A stretch of 64,000 bases of DNA. Origin: Petunia secreta. Taxonomy: Eukaryota; Streptophyta; Magnoliopsida; Solanales; Solanaceae. Below, piece after piece: positions 44,007 through 55,945 of the stretch; the stretch's first letter is position 1; each line of letters opens with the position of its first letter. Both the position numbers and the translations under genes were made by a program. The notes beneath the pieces were generated by a model. That model saw only the letters and a list, made by a program, of their open reading frames with translations. It searched no databases and was not told where the DNA came from. The DNA is taken from NCBI GenBank assembly GCA_029990175.1, contig JARKIP010000211.1, positions 1 through 64,000 of the forward strand, in the 5' to 3' direction.

Positions 44007-45083
44007 ATGGCACAAGGTCCGAGTTTTCTTCCAGCGAACTTCAGAGCACAATTTCTAGGTTTGTCTTTATTTTGAAATAACACTCTTTCTTTTTTGACTT
44101 CAAAGGCTGACATCACCCGTTTATGTTTAGAACCTGTAGCCGCTGCTCCAACTCTTGAGGGCTCTGACTTCTTTCAGCGGTGTCCTAGCAAAGAAGTGGC
44201 TGCAAAGGCTATGCATGAACCCGTAGGTGGAGCTGGAGAGGTTTTAATCCCTATTGTTGCGAGGGTTAACTTGATGAAGACTCCATGGGTTGTAACAGTC
44301 CATACCGCTGAACTAATCGGCCCTATAGAACAAGAACACCTTTTTAGCTATAGAAGTCGCGAGTTGCTTGAGGTTGCCACCGGATGCTCCCTTCGGGTAA
44401 GTTTCCTGCCACCACCGAGTCAAGTTCAACATCACTTTTTCTTTACCGAATTCCTGTTCCTACCATTACCCAGGGATTGATGGTGTATCATGATACTCTG
44501 CAAGGGGAGGCTTAGAAGGCAATCTAGTTGAGGAGGCTGATGCTCTGCGTGGACAAATAGCTAGCTTGCATCCCTTTGTGGAGAAGGCTGAGGAATTGAA
44601 GGGTGAGCTGCAGAACACTCGTGATGCTTACCGTGCAGAGGTTCTGAAGAGCAGAAATTTGGAAAAGGCATTGGCTGGTGACGTTCGCAAGCACAAGCAG
44701 GATGTGGAGAAGCTCAAGTTGTCTCTTGCAGATGTCAAGGTCTCCGAGCAGCTTCATCTTAGCAACGTGAATAGTCTAGAGGAGATCGTGAGAGATTTAC
44801 GGCAGCAATTATCTGGCCTGGTGGAAAGAATTTACGCTGCTGATAAGTACGTCTCAGATGCTCAGGGTCTCTCCGCCTTCCTTCAGACGAGAATGACAGG
44901 CTGAAAGGTAAAGTGGCATTACTTGAGCGAATTCATGACAACCCTTGCGAAGAGTGCCGCCAAAAAGATTAACAAAGAGAAGCTCGGAATACTCATCGCA
45001 GTTGCTCTTGCCACTCTCCGAGTCCGTCATGACCCTAATTTAGACCTTGCTGCTGAGATTGCCTCGTATACTGGCCTTGCTGC
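44007..45083 (+). pseudogene. C2 coiled-coil accessory gene, truncated by element E
   Basis: It starts MAQGPSFLPANFRAQF (44007). A possible donor at 44059 and acceptor at 44105 lead to an exon 44106-44396 (ADITRLCLEPVAAAP). A clear intron 44397-44473 (GTAAGT...CCCAG) is shared with C1. A coiled-coil part follows at 44530-44904 (FVEKAEELKGELQ, then DVKVSEQLHLSNVN). The end reads AAEIASYTGLA, where the Ogre-type element E is inserted at 45084. The part corresponding to C1 32130-31930 is missing, so an internal deletion is likely, and a frameshift lies near 44500. The gene is antisense to the C2 element itself. The function is unknown. Confidence 0.6.
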
Positions 45084-48000
45084 TGTCGCATCCTATTTTT
45101 TACCGAACCGGTTAAAGTTTGAAATAGGGCTCGACTTATGGGTAACTCATAGGTAAAAAGTTGGAGTCGCCACCTAGCATATTTTTTAACTAGGCGTATT
45201 AGGGCACCTATTTTGTTTCTAACTAATTTTAATTCATTCCGAAAACTTAGTCTACGAACTAGAAATTCTAGGTAAGAGATTTAAGTTAACTCGAGAGGAA
45301 GAGGTTAGGAACCTCTCAAGCTCCACCAAATATGGTTACCGGCCGGACTTTATAATTGGGATTCAAAATAAGTAACTAAGCAATATATAAGTTAGAAATA
45401 ATTATTAAAATCAAACAAAATGGCTCTTTCTACTAATTGTTTTCTTCCTTAAGCACTTCAATGAAATAGACCTTGCAAAATCAATTAAATTAGTTAGTAT
45501 ATCAAAATGCAATAATAATGATTAAATGAAAGAAATATAATTTAAAAGACGTTTTCGGCGCGTTGTTTTCAAGATTGTTCGTCCAAATTTACCTAGCAAT
45601 AAATATCCAAATGAATCAGTACGTTAATAAATACTAATAATAATAATATTAATAAATAATAATAATAAAAATAATAATAATAATGAAAGGATTTTGTTCT
45701 CTTTCAAAATAGGCCACCGTCTCTTATCCAATTTGCCATTGCAAAAAATATAAGAAAATGAGTTAGTAAAAATAACAATCATATAATAATAATGATAATA
45801 ATAATAATCATAATAGTAGTTTAAAATAAACGGAAAGGGATTTTACAAAAGTGTCGGCTCAGGTGTGTATGAATCGGGTGGAGGTTAGGGACGTCGGTAC
45901 GGCTACAAACACGCCGGCCAGTCGTGTTACCATGCCAAGTACCGGTCCCACCACTCCATCACCGGCTCGCTTTGCAATCACGGCTCATACACGTCATCAT
46001 AGCCTTTTTTGTTTGAGGGACACGGGAATGGGACTGTTCAAGTGTAGTATCATGTTCCAATCAAATGTATAGGCCTCAAATAAATGTGCATAATTATTTT
46101 CCTTGGCCATGGTTGATATGGCATTCGTCAATTCGTTGTTTAGCCTCAAATAAAAATATTTTTCATAGGCTAAAAAAACATGTGTAGGGATAACTGCCAG
46201 ATCAGCGTGAAACCAGCATAGTTTCGTCCAAGAAACTGCAAAATTCTCAAGTAAAACAGTCAGTAATGTCTATTCTCATTAACTAGCATAACTCAACGAA
46301 AAAATCAGCTGGCAAAGGAAGTCAAAGAAACTGTGAGAAAATAAGAAACTCAACCAAGACAGGTTGAACTTCAATCTCAACCGAGAGAATCAGAGAACTG
46401 AATTTCAGATAGAACAAAATCGACAACCACATCTCTTCTCATCAACAACAAACAATGTAGGGCCACCAGTCACCGTAACTCCACCAAAGATAATAGTCAG
46501 CAACATATCACTTCTCAAAAGTCATTTATCAAACATATTAAAAGAATAGAGGCTTCGCTAAGACAACGCCCAAAACAGATCGAATAATCCGGTGAGGTGG
46601 CGGGGCTCCCAAATTGCGAAGTGGGTCTATCACAGAGCTGCACAAATAATTGAAAGCATCACTGATCAAGAAAAAATTAGCAACATTATAGTGAGATAAA
46701 TGAGTAGAACAACAAAAATCGAGGAAAGAAGGAACGACCGTCGACAAGATGCTCTGATGGCGTCCCACTATGTCGCTGCCACTGGCTTTATCCTATATCT
46801 CTCCCCCCATTTTGTTTATCCTCGATTGGGATGGTGGCTTCGCCACCCCATTTCTACTCTGCCCATGGTGCTTCTCCCTCTTTTCGATCTACTCCTGATC
46901 CAATTTCTGTGTGCTTGTCATTTTTGTTATGATGCGATGATGGATCTTCGGCTAAAATTCCACCGTCGCTGCCAATGATAGTGGTAGTTTTGCCACTGAG
47001 TACATCGTCCGAACCCCAAACCCAATTCCCTCTGTTTCTATTTTTGGTGTGTGTGTGTATATATCTTTGGTTTTTGGGAGGCTGTATGTGGGTGGTTGGA
47101 GAAGAAAACCAAGGAGGGAGTAACAGGTTTTTGAGTTTAGGCGTGTGGAGAAAAGTCAAGGAGTGGTGGGTCCGCATTTGTATGTTCTGATGTATATCTG
47201 TACGTGTGTTCCTTTGTGTAAGTGTACTGACGATGATGATATAGGATTTTTTGAAATAAAATAGTTGTTGGGGATTGAAAGTAATTGGGGGAATAATTTT
47301 AGGGATAGTGAATTAGGAACGGATTTAGAAGAGTGGTTTAAGGGATTAAGAGGAATGATTTGGGGAGAGATGAGAGGTGATGTACCTAGTGTCAAAACAT
47401 GGGTAGATACATTAAATGTAAAAAATTAGGAGATATTTTGGAATTTGTTTAAAATAAAATAGGAGGAAAAGAAAATGTACAAACGTATCTAGACGAGCAT
47501 TCGTCCAGGTTCAAATGAGAAATGTGATTCAATAGAAAAAATTGTAAATAAATACAAATAAATAAAGAATTTTGGTGGAAATTGGAAAAATAAAGATTGA
47601 ATATTTTTGTATTTTATTCAAAAAGGTTGGAAGAAAATTGCAACTAATCCCTTAATAGACTGGACGTACCTAGGCAAGAGTTTTTCCAGGTTCGTGGATA
47701 AGAGTTCTTTAAAAAGAAGATTTTCACATATTTAAATTCAAAAAGAATCCAAATATGACAAATCAAGGAGTAGAAATGAATTGATTATTTGTTTGGCTAA
47801 TATTTTACTTAAAGGTGCTTAAAAATAATATAAATATGAATATATGTATACATATTGTATAAAATGGTACAAACACGTAGTAAAATGCACAGGTAAGGCA
47901 AATTGGAATGCAAATTAAACTACTTAAGTATAAATAGCCACAAATATTTGCTAAACGCTATAAATGCACTAAAATTGCACAAATAATCACATTTTGACAA

Positions 48001-48181
48001 ATAGCCTAAATGATGCAAAATTACATAATATAGCCACATTTAAGTATGTAATATATAAGCAGGTATAACATACGTAAATGCATGCTTTCTAATGCATATT
48101 TTGCACAAATAGCCAAATTGAACCTTTAAGTTGATTCATAGCCGATTTTAGAGAAAGGAGGGACAAAATTAGGTGTCAACA
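45084..48181 (-). repeat. Element E 3' LTR (left copy)
   Basis: It runs TGTCGCATCC...GGTGTCAACA on the plus strand. AAT/AATAAT microsatellites occur at 45635-45690 and 45783-45815. Short ORFs in it are noise; the matching ones in the right LTR carry frameshifts. 47180-48120 is AT-rich with AAATTGCAC/AAATAGCC-type short repeats. Confidence 0.88.
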
Positions 48182-48210
48182 GCTGCCTCTCTTTGCCCGG
48201 GGATGACGAA
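48182..48210 (-). promoter_or_regulatory. Element E polypurine tract
   Basis: The reverse complement reads GGGCAAAGAGAGGCAGC directly before the LTR start. This is the plus-strand primer. Confidence 0.75.
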
Positions 48211-49844
48211 AAAGTCTTCGGGCAAAGATAATTGACGGAGTAGCCAATTTTATCACGACTGGTCTGCAAAATGATCGAAAAGGGGAAATGGGAATTTTTG
48301 GGTTGTTTTTGGCCGAACTCCGGTCTCTGAGTTGCCTGCATATCTCGGGTTTCACGAGAATCAGGTCGTGTGTAGTTCTAGAATGGCATGTTGCCTGTGT
48401 GAGATGTTTATGACGCACGATTTTGGATGTAAAGACTAAACTTATCCAGGTATGTAATGTTTAGGTTTGTGTATATTTTGCCTTTAAGCGAGATAAACAA
48501 AGAATAAAGTAAAGGTACTACCGAAGATGAGATAACGTCAGTAGATCGAGCGTGGGAAAAGAGGCTTATAATCATCCTAGTTATGAAGATGTGGCGCGCT
48601 ACACACCCATAAAAAGGAGTTTATATGTACATAGTTTCAACTTCGTCTCGATAAATAAGTAAATTCGCCTCCAATATTTCCTTGATTGAATTGGGAAGAA
48701 TTTGGGGAACGAATTTTATAAATGCGCACGATTCAAATAGATGAGCACGATTAAGCACGAAGACATGCACGACTGACGCAGATAGGTTTGAATAGACAAA
48801 GTAGGCGTTAATTGGAAAGAGATGTAAAATGATATCCTAATTTGCAATGAAGGATTAGGCCGATTGCTTGTGAGGGCATGAAATGATCGGCTTTTGGGCA
48901 TGTCAGAATTCAAAAGAATAGGTATTTTGTAGGTAGGACAAAGGCATTGTTGAAGTCGAGATAACATCGATAGATCGAGTGTGGTGAGATAGGCTTGTAA
49001 ACATCCTAGCTATGAAGATGTGGTGCACGACACACCCATAAAGAGGGGTTTACAGATGCATTTTCCATTATAACTTGATAGAGGAGTCATCTCGGCTTCA
49101 ACATTGTCTTGAATGAACTGAGGAACATTGAGGAGTAAAGCACGATAAATATGCACGATTCAAACAGATAGGCACGAATAGGAAGGAATACGGAGCTGGT
49201 ACCCAATCAACAAGGAAAGGTTGGGTAGATCACTGGTGTGAGTATGGAATCATGGCTTTGGGCGCTTTGGAACTTGGCAAAATAAGTAGCTCGCGGGTGT
49301 GGCAAAGACATTGTCTGAAGGATTAGGCCTTTTGAATTGGGTCCTGGTGGTTGCACAATTGGTAGTGATTTTAGGAGCAGGTATGAGAGTATGGTGCAGG
49401 GGTTCGTCGAGAGATCAGGGAGTCCCTACAGCAAGATCAAGATAAATGCAATTTGACATAAGTTGATCTCTCCTTGTCTGGTCCGCTTTCAGGTGCTTAG
49501 TGCTAGGGAATGTGTGCCTCTCCTCTGGGGGATATCCATTTGTTAAGTGCTTCTCGTTAGAGGTAGTTGCTTTGTCGTGTTAAACTGTTGTCAGATCATC
49601 TTGCCAGTGTGGCGCCGGATTATGTGTCCATTTCTTTTCACCATTTAAATATTTGTTTGTCAAGTCGGGCTGTATACTCTTTTTGTATTGAGCTGTGTAT
49701 CTTTCCATGCAGGGTTGCCTATCATTCTTTCCTTTTGGTTGCACACCCTTTGTCATGTTGTCCTTTCAACGGGCTGTTTATTATGTTGTCCTTTCAACGG
49801 GCTTTCTACCTCCCAGGCTGTCTTCCTGTTATAATGTCAAAATT
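48211..49844 (-). other. Element E 3' region with long direct repeat
   Basis: This is noncoding. A roughly 225-bp segment (48525-48760) recurs at 48950-49175, about 425 bp further on. Shared phrases are AGATCGAGYGTGG, CATCCTAGYTATGAAGATGTGG, ACACCCATAAAGAG and GCACGATTCAAAYAGAT. 'GCACGA' motifs recur between them. 49560-49845 starts the 'CGGGCTGT' words of the next array. Confidence 0.7.
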
Positions 49845-50665
49845 TGTATCGGGCTGTGTACCCTCCGCACTGTCAGTTTCGACATCGGGCTGTTTACCCT
49901 CCGCAAAATTTAAATGCAAATCGATATCGGGTTGTGTATCCTCAATCGACACTTCGGGCTGTGTACCCTCAATCGACACTTCGAGTTGTGTACCCTCAGC
50001 TAATTTAATTGCAAATCGATATCGGGCTGTGTACCCTCAATCGACGCTTCGGGATGTGTACCCTCAAAAAATTTAAATGACAAATCGATATCGGGCTGTG
50101 TACCCTCAACCGATGCTTCGGGCTGTGTACCCTCTAAAAATTAAATGACAAATCGATATCGGGCTGTGTACCCTCAATCGACGCTTCGGGCTGTGTACCC
50201 TCAGCAAATGTAAATGCAAATTGATATCGGGCTGTGTACCCTCAATCGACGCTTCGGGCTGTGTACCCTCAGCAAATATAAATGCAAATCAATATCGGGT
50301 TGTGTACCCTTAATCGACGCTTCGGGCTGTGAATCCTCCGCAAATTTAAATGACAAATTGACATCGGGCTGCATAACCTCAGTCGACGCTTCGAGCTGTG
50401 TACCCACAGCAAATTTAAGTGACAAATCGGTATCAGGCTGTGTACCCTCAACCGGCTCTTCGGGCTGTGTATCCTCAGCAAATTTTAATGACAAATCGAC
50501 ATCGGGTTGTGCACCCTCAGTCGATGCTTCGGGCTGTGCACCCTCAGCAAATTTAAATGACAAATCGGTATCGGGCTGTGTACCCTCAACTGACGTTTCG
50601 GGCTATGTACCCTCACCAAATGAAAGTTCAAAATTCGACATTGGGCTGTGTACCCTCAGTCGATG
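49845..50665. repeat. 68-69-bp minisatellite, about 12 copies (element E 3' region)
   Basis: Units run ATCGGGCTGTGTACCCTCA, a short spacer with CGACGCTTCGGGCTGTGTACCCTCAGC, then AAATTTAAATGACAAATCG. Start points are 50021, 50090, 50158, 50226, 50294, 50363, 50432, 50501 and 50570. GGGCTGTGTACCCTCA occurs twice per unit. On the minus strand much of it is open as a 23-residue repeat (KFAEGTQPEAS). Tandem repeats in the 3' region of Tat/Ogre elements are known seeds of satellites. Confidence 0.93.
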
Positions 50666-52330
50666 CATCAAGAGTGAAGTGCAACAGGTAGAATGTTATT
50701 GTTATGTCATGCGATGTACTAAAGAGGCTATCATGTTGCTGTTGTAAGTTCCCCTCAAAAAATTTCTGCCCGAGTGTTAAGTTTGCGTGTTTGGGAATTT
50801 TTGAGGGGATCCTCAAAAATTCTGCCCCAGTTCATTGTTTATGACAGATGACCGAGAAAAGGTGGTTGCATTGCACTGAACACCAATGTATTGGCTAAAC
50901 TCTATATTCGCCCTTCAGTGTGACGATTGGATGTATTGATGACTATGAGTATGTGGATATTTTGCATACTCAGACTGGGGGTTTGATATTTGGATTTTGC
51001 TGTAAAAAATGGTATTTGTCTTAGGTTGTGCTTTTGAATGTAATGAAGCTAACTTTGATGGATAGGCCTTTGTAGAAAGTGTGTTTGTGGTTTGGGAGTT
51101 GGATTTTCCCTTTTGTTGGTTCTTGTAGTTTGTTTGCTGGTTGCAATGTCATTTGATTGGGCTAAATGGAACGAAAGTGTGAGGCTTTGTCTTTTTGTAT
51201 GTCCCTGATTGTGTTGAGCCTGATAGGGTTGTAGTTGGAAGTCTTGACAGAGGGAGGTTGTTTATCGTGTGAGTTAGGCGCGGTGTCTTTTGACTGAGCC
51301 AAAGGAATAAAGATGTGAGGTTTGTGAGCTTGGTCATGTAGTGATCGGATTTCATTATTGTGACTTTCGTGTGAGGGTAATGCAGGTTGTACGGTATTAG
51401 AATTGTCTGAATGCTCTTGCTGTTGTACGCTGGTGATTCAAAGGACTTTGTTGCAGAGGAAAGTGTTTTCAGGTTGGCTTGCCACAAACGCATCTAGATT
51501 TTTAACCAATTTCGGTGTCCAAATGCGAAGCAACCGTAATAAAGTGGTGAAATGCACAAAATAGTGTGAGCATATTAGCAAAGACTTGAAGTAAAAATGA
51601 CACATGAGCTTAAGAGAATGCCTAGACCGTGGATGACGGATTAGCGCATTTGGAGGTTGTGATAGATCGTATAGATATCACAAGAGATTGCCTAAGTGCC
51701 TTATGTAGTAGTCAAGGCAAGGATTTTGGCCAAACGACTGACGCTTGTTTAAGCGGGAGGTGAGGAGTTAAATGTGAATGGAAAGGTGGTTAAGATGTTT
51801 GTGTAAGGAATATATTGTGTTGTGTAACAGAAAAGGGGTGTTGGCTTTTGTTGATCACCAAGACCTTGAGTGCATTTATCATCCTTTTTTTCAAATTTGT
51901 CTGTCATGATGGCTATGTGTCCTCGAAGAGATACTTAGCATCTTCCATGCTTATCAACCGACTTCGGCAGTATAACCCTTGCACCAGCTTTCCTTGTTGG
52001 ATAATATCTTATCGCTGAGTTGTCGGACTCAATGTAAGTTGCTCATATCATGTGTACTCTGACATTGTTGCGTCCTATTGTAGCTGTTGTCATGAGAATT
52101 CATATCACCCCAATAAAGCCTTCGGCCAAAATTGCTCCAAGAAGTCTATTTGCATGTGCTTTTACATCAACTTGACCCTTGCTATTGTAAGTGTCTCAAA
52201 TAACTTCACCGTCTTGCTTTATCTTTGCTAGTGGGTAAAGATATACTTCCAAATACTCTAGGGGTCTCCAGGTTTGTCATATGATGATGGTTTCGTCAGT
52301 ATGTCTTTGCCTCTCCTTTTCGAGTTGAAT
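50666..52330 (-). other. Element E internal noncoding region
   Basis: No supported gene. It contains CCCCTCAAAAAATTTCTGCCC (50751-50771) paired with TTTTTGAGGGGATCCTCAAAAATTCTGCCCC (50797-50827), an inverted/direct repeat cluster of polypurine type in sense. If pol was once here it is no longer recognisable. Confidence 0.5.
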
Positions 52331-52331
52331 T

Positions 52332-52334
<3 letters not shown>

Positions 52335-52370
<36 letters not shown>

Positions 52371-52386
52371 TTGTTGTTGTTGTTGT
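52335..52386. repeat. T-tract and (GTT)n microsatellite
   Basis: A run of about 35 T, then GTTGTTGTTGTTGTTG. On the sense strand of E it is an (AAC)n plus A-tract. Confidence 0.95.
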
Positions 52387-52428
52387 GATCAAGTATTTGC
52401 TACACCTCTATCTTTCCAATATTATCTT

Positions 52429-53112
52429 TCACTGGCCCTTTGAATTCTTGGAGCGAGTTGGAAAGAGCTTTGGGTCACAGTCATGTATTGTGAGTGGTGT
52501 GACTGTGTAGACAGGTGCAACAAAATGATCCTTGGATGTTGGTGTCAAAAAGGTCTTAAGGTGAGCCATGGGTGCCTTTGAGTTTGACCAACATTTTCCT
52601 TGCTTTGTCAATTTTCTCTCATATTGCTCGATGGAACCATTGAGGTGCTTGGGACAATAAGCCCGACAGTTTTCAATCTCTCGAACAATTGAGTGTGGGC
52701 TTCGGCTAGTGGGGTGTAATTTCTTTTTGGTGTTTGGTTGGCATCAGGGAGAGGCCTAGGAGGGCATGATGGTGTAGTTTGGTAGTTTGCTTGAGTGTTT
52801 TGCTGGTATGGTAGATGATTTGGTGCTGGAATGTGGAATATATGTCGAGTGGGCTGAGCAGGATATTTAGGTGGTATATGAAGGTAGGGATACAATGGTT
52901 GCTCTGTTTGATAATAGTATTTGAAGGTAGGTCTTGAACGGTTGCGACAAAAGAGACTTCATCTTACCTTTTTTGAAAAGGCTCGTATTTTCAGACTGGC
53001 TAGCCTTACTAGTAGTTTGTAGTGCAGCGGAGGTATTGTAGAGATAAGAGAGGGCTGGTGTGGAATTGCTATGAAAACTTTCGAAAAATCCCTGACAAGT
53101 ACGCTTGCTCAA
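52429..53112 (-). pseudogene. Element E gag C-terminal remnant
   Basis: The minus strand reads a Pro/Gln/Tyr-rich stretch (52895-52700), then YTPLAEAHTQLFERLKTVGL (about 52715-52656). This matches the conserved 'FTPLGxxxxxLFxxLxxxGL' block near the C terminus of gag in Tat/Ogre-type elements. Further pieces (HPWLTLRPF) are frameshifted. The upstream 53112-52867 part is Ser-rich. No zinc knuckle is recognised. It is truncated and full of stops. Confidence 0.6.
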
Positions 53113-53537
53113 CAGTATCTTTTGCCTTGGTATTCAACTCGAGCCAACCCTTTTTTTTTTTTTTTGGTAATAGACTTTTGAATGAATAAGAGACAGATTT
53201 GACATGCGAACGATTTTAGATACCAGGATTTGGGCATAGAGTAGGGAGAGGAGGTGCATTGGTAGGAGATTGCATTTGGAGAAAAGATTCCTTAAGAGAC
53301 CTGGCGCAACAGACAAATCCATGCAATGCACACATATCAAATAAGAAATGAATCCTATAATGCGAATGGTCGTTTTACGCACGATGATTTTTTTGAAAAG
53401 CGCTTTATGCCACATGCATTATTTCATTTGCTAACAAATTGCAGAGCCTAAAAGATAATATTGCATTTATTGAACTTTTGTTACATTGGCAGATATTGAA
53501 ACAGTGTAAGAGAAAGAAACATTGCTAGAGGGTTAGA

Positions 53538-55172
53538 TCATGGCCAGGTGAACATTTTTTCATGCTGATCCTTCCCCAGAAGATTTTTCTTCTTCCTCAG
53601 TTTAGTCTTCCTCGGACAAGCTTGCCTCTGATGAGTATCCTTGGAAGATGATATTGTCTGCATCAAGAGCCGAGATATGTCAAATGTGAAGTTCTTCGAC
53701 ATTTCCCAAGCCTTTCTTCCTTTCTCTTCTATTCCTTTGTTTACCGCAGAGTTCATCCCCTCGCTAGCCCATACGCCGATAGACTCTATGCGTTTTGTCA
53801 GGAGTTCTGCCTTACTGCGCCATTTTCTGTTTTCTTCGTTCTTTGCTTCGAACAGACTTTGCTTCTTTGCTATTTTTCCTTGCGCCCTTGCCAGTTGTTT
53901 GCGTAACCTTTTGTACTCAAATTCTAACTCATCAGCATTTCTTTTCTTTTTTGTTGTTGCACTTGATTGAATTTCCCTTGCTATGTCTTTCCTAAGCCAG
54001 ACTGGTAATCTTCATTATAGCCAGTGTCAAACCTGTCTCGTCCAATAGTCTGGATTCCCATTCGTTGCCTTTCTTTCCAAAGTTTTATTATCTTGTCTTT
54101 AAAAGGTATCACTTCTCCGAGAACATTCACTTTGAAAATTCTGATGTCTGCAATTTGGGGTACTGTCTGTTTTCTCCCTGCTTGTCTAAGCGTTCTTAAA
54201 GGAGTCTATGGATAAACTCCTCTAAAGCCCACTAAGATGAAAAATGAGTCTTTTTTGGACTGTGTGATTACTGTTGTGCTGGGAAAGTAATCAAACATCT
54301 ATTGAATGTTTTCGGGCGTCAGTTCACAGAACATGTGGTGCCAACCCTTGGTAGTTATTGGTTGGTCCCTTTTCCCAAAAGCATTGTCCATGTGGGCGGT
54401 ATGAGTCAAGATGTAGTTTTCTTTCGGTATGGAATGGAAAGCTTGGTCTGTGCTATCCATCCTTTTCAAATGCTCTGTCAGCAAAATTTGTAAAAGCAAA
54501 TTGCAACCTTTAAAGAAACCTGTGCCCTTCTTGCATCTCTCTAAAGCTCGGTACATCTATGCAGCAATCATCGGTACCAAAGTGTATTTTTTGTTAATGT
54601 CTTTGAGTAAGGAATCAGCAATTGAAACCATGCAAACATCAACTCATCCTTTGTATTGTGGAAAGACGACAGTCCCTAAAAAGCTGGTGATAAAAGCAAG
54701 TACCCTTTACTCTTGCCAATCTGCCTGGTCAATGTTGAAATAGCCTTCAGATTCTTGAAATGCTTCTCCATACCCAAATTTGATGTAGAGGGAAGTTAGA
54801 GAAATTTCTGATTGCCGTATACTGTCTTTGCATAATTCGGGCTTAAACCCTACCATTTCGAAGAACTCCTCGGCTGTAATTTTCTTAGGCATCTAGACTT
54901 CTTTCACTTTCGAATGGCAATTGAGTTAACCCGCCTATTTCCTCCAGTAGTGGTTTCAATTCTACACTCCCAAAGTAGAATACTACTCGGTTTGCATCCA
55001 AATAATGTACTGCTGCTTCTATCATCCCTTCTACTGCAGTGTGTTCCATTAATGAAATCATATTCCCCAACACCATTTTGGCTTGGTCTTGTTGACCTAT
55101 GCTTAGTTTTCCCCACCAATCTCTAAGCAACTGAGGGGTCTCAACAGTCATGTCAAATGTTCTAGTGGCCAT
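53538..55172 (-). pseudogene. Element E ORF1 (DUF7745-like), broken
   Basis: It starts MATRTFDMTVETPQLLRDWW (55172) and continues with LEEIGGLTQLPFE to about 54890. It shifts to a frame with MPKKITAEEFFEMVGFKPEL (54892-54707). Then comes IAAYMYRALERCKKG and CNLLLQILLTEHLKRM (about 54560-54430), and a coiled-coil end at 53756-53538 (KGIEEKGRKAWEMSK). The start and the LLRDWW...L.EIGG pattern match the plant domain now called DUF7745, found as an ORF upstream of gag in Ogre-like elements. The function is unknown. Frameshifts lie near 54890 and 54700, with a stop at 54299. Confidence 0.65.
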
Positions 55173-55459
55173 GATCTTTTGGGAAGGGTGAAGGATGATA
55201 GGAAAAAGGGAGAAGAAAAAAGCCTAAGATTTGCTTTATTGTGAGCAAAATGATCAACGTGTGGCACAAGCTTTTGAAAACAATGTAACAGAGGATATGA
55301 GGAGATGTGTCGTTGTGAGTTGAGAACCCTTTAGACACTTTAGAAGGAAATTGCTAATAGACTTGTGACATGCCAAGGACGTCAAGTCTTTATATAATGC
55401 TTAAAGGATAAACGTGCGTTATGTGTTATCCCGTCTACTGAACGGTCATTTCTGCTGCG

Positions 55460-55945
55460 AAATAGGCTTTTAATGCCTTTTCGGTTACCTTTTAAGCCTT
55501 TGAATAGCCTTGAATGCAGAATGATTCCAATCCCTTAGGATTAAACAGCCGTTTGTGATTCAGTTTGGGCTTTTAATGCCTCTTAGGTTGCCTTCAACCT
55601 TCGAATAGCATTGAATACAGAATAAGTCTCACTGTTAATGAATAAACAATCATTCCTGATCCAATTTGGGCGTTTAATGCCTCTTAGGTTACCTTCATGC
55701 CTTTGAATGGCACTGAATACAGAATAATTCTGACTGTTTATGAATAAACAATTATTTATGATTCAATTTGAGCTTTTAACGCCCATTGGGTAACCTTTGT
55801 GCCTTTGAATGGTATTGAATACAGAATATTGCCAACTGTTTATGGATAAAAAATTATTTCTGATTCAATTTGGGATTTTTAACGCCCATTGGGTAATTTT
55901 TGTGCCTTTGAATGGCATTGAATGCAGAACAACGCCAATAAATGG
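55460..55945. repeat. About 100-bp tandem repeat, 5 copies (element E 5' region)
   Basis: Phrases TTTGGGCTTTTAATGCC, TAGGTTACCTT, GCCTTTGAATGGCATTGAAT and ACAGAATAA recur. TTTGGG-type starts are at 55564, 55675, 55767 and 55869, with an earlier degenerate unit at about 55465. Spacing varies from 92 to 111 bp. The array lies between ORF1 and the primer site. Confidence 0.88.

Noticed and set aside
45851..47190. ORFs inside the E LTR (also at 57288-58700)
   Set aside because: The two LTR copies do not preserve the frames; no domain is seen. They reflect shared LTR sequence.
49567..50747. Long Cys/Ser-rich plus-strand ORFs (169 and 177 codons)
   Set aside because: They lie on the antisense strand of element E inside the 68-69-bp array and shift frame between units; treated as repeat artefacts.
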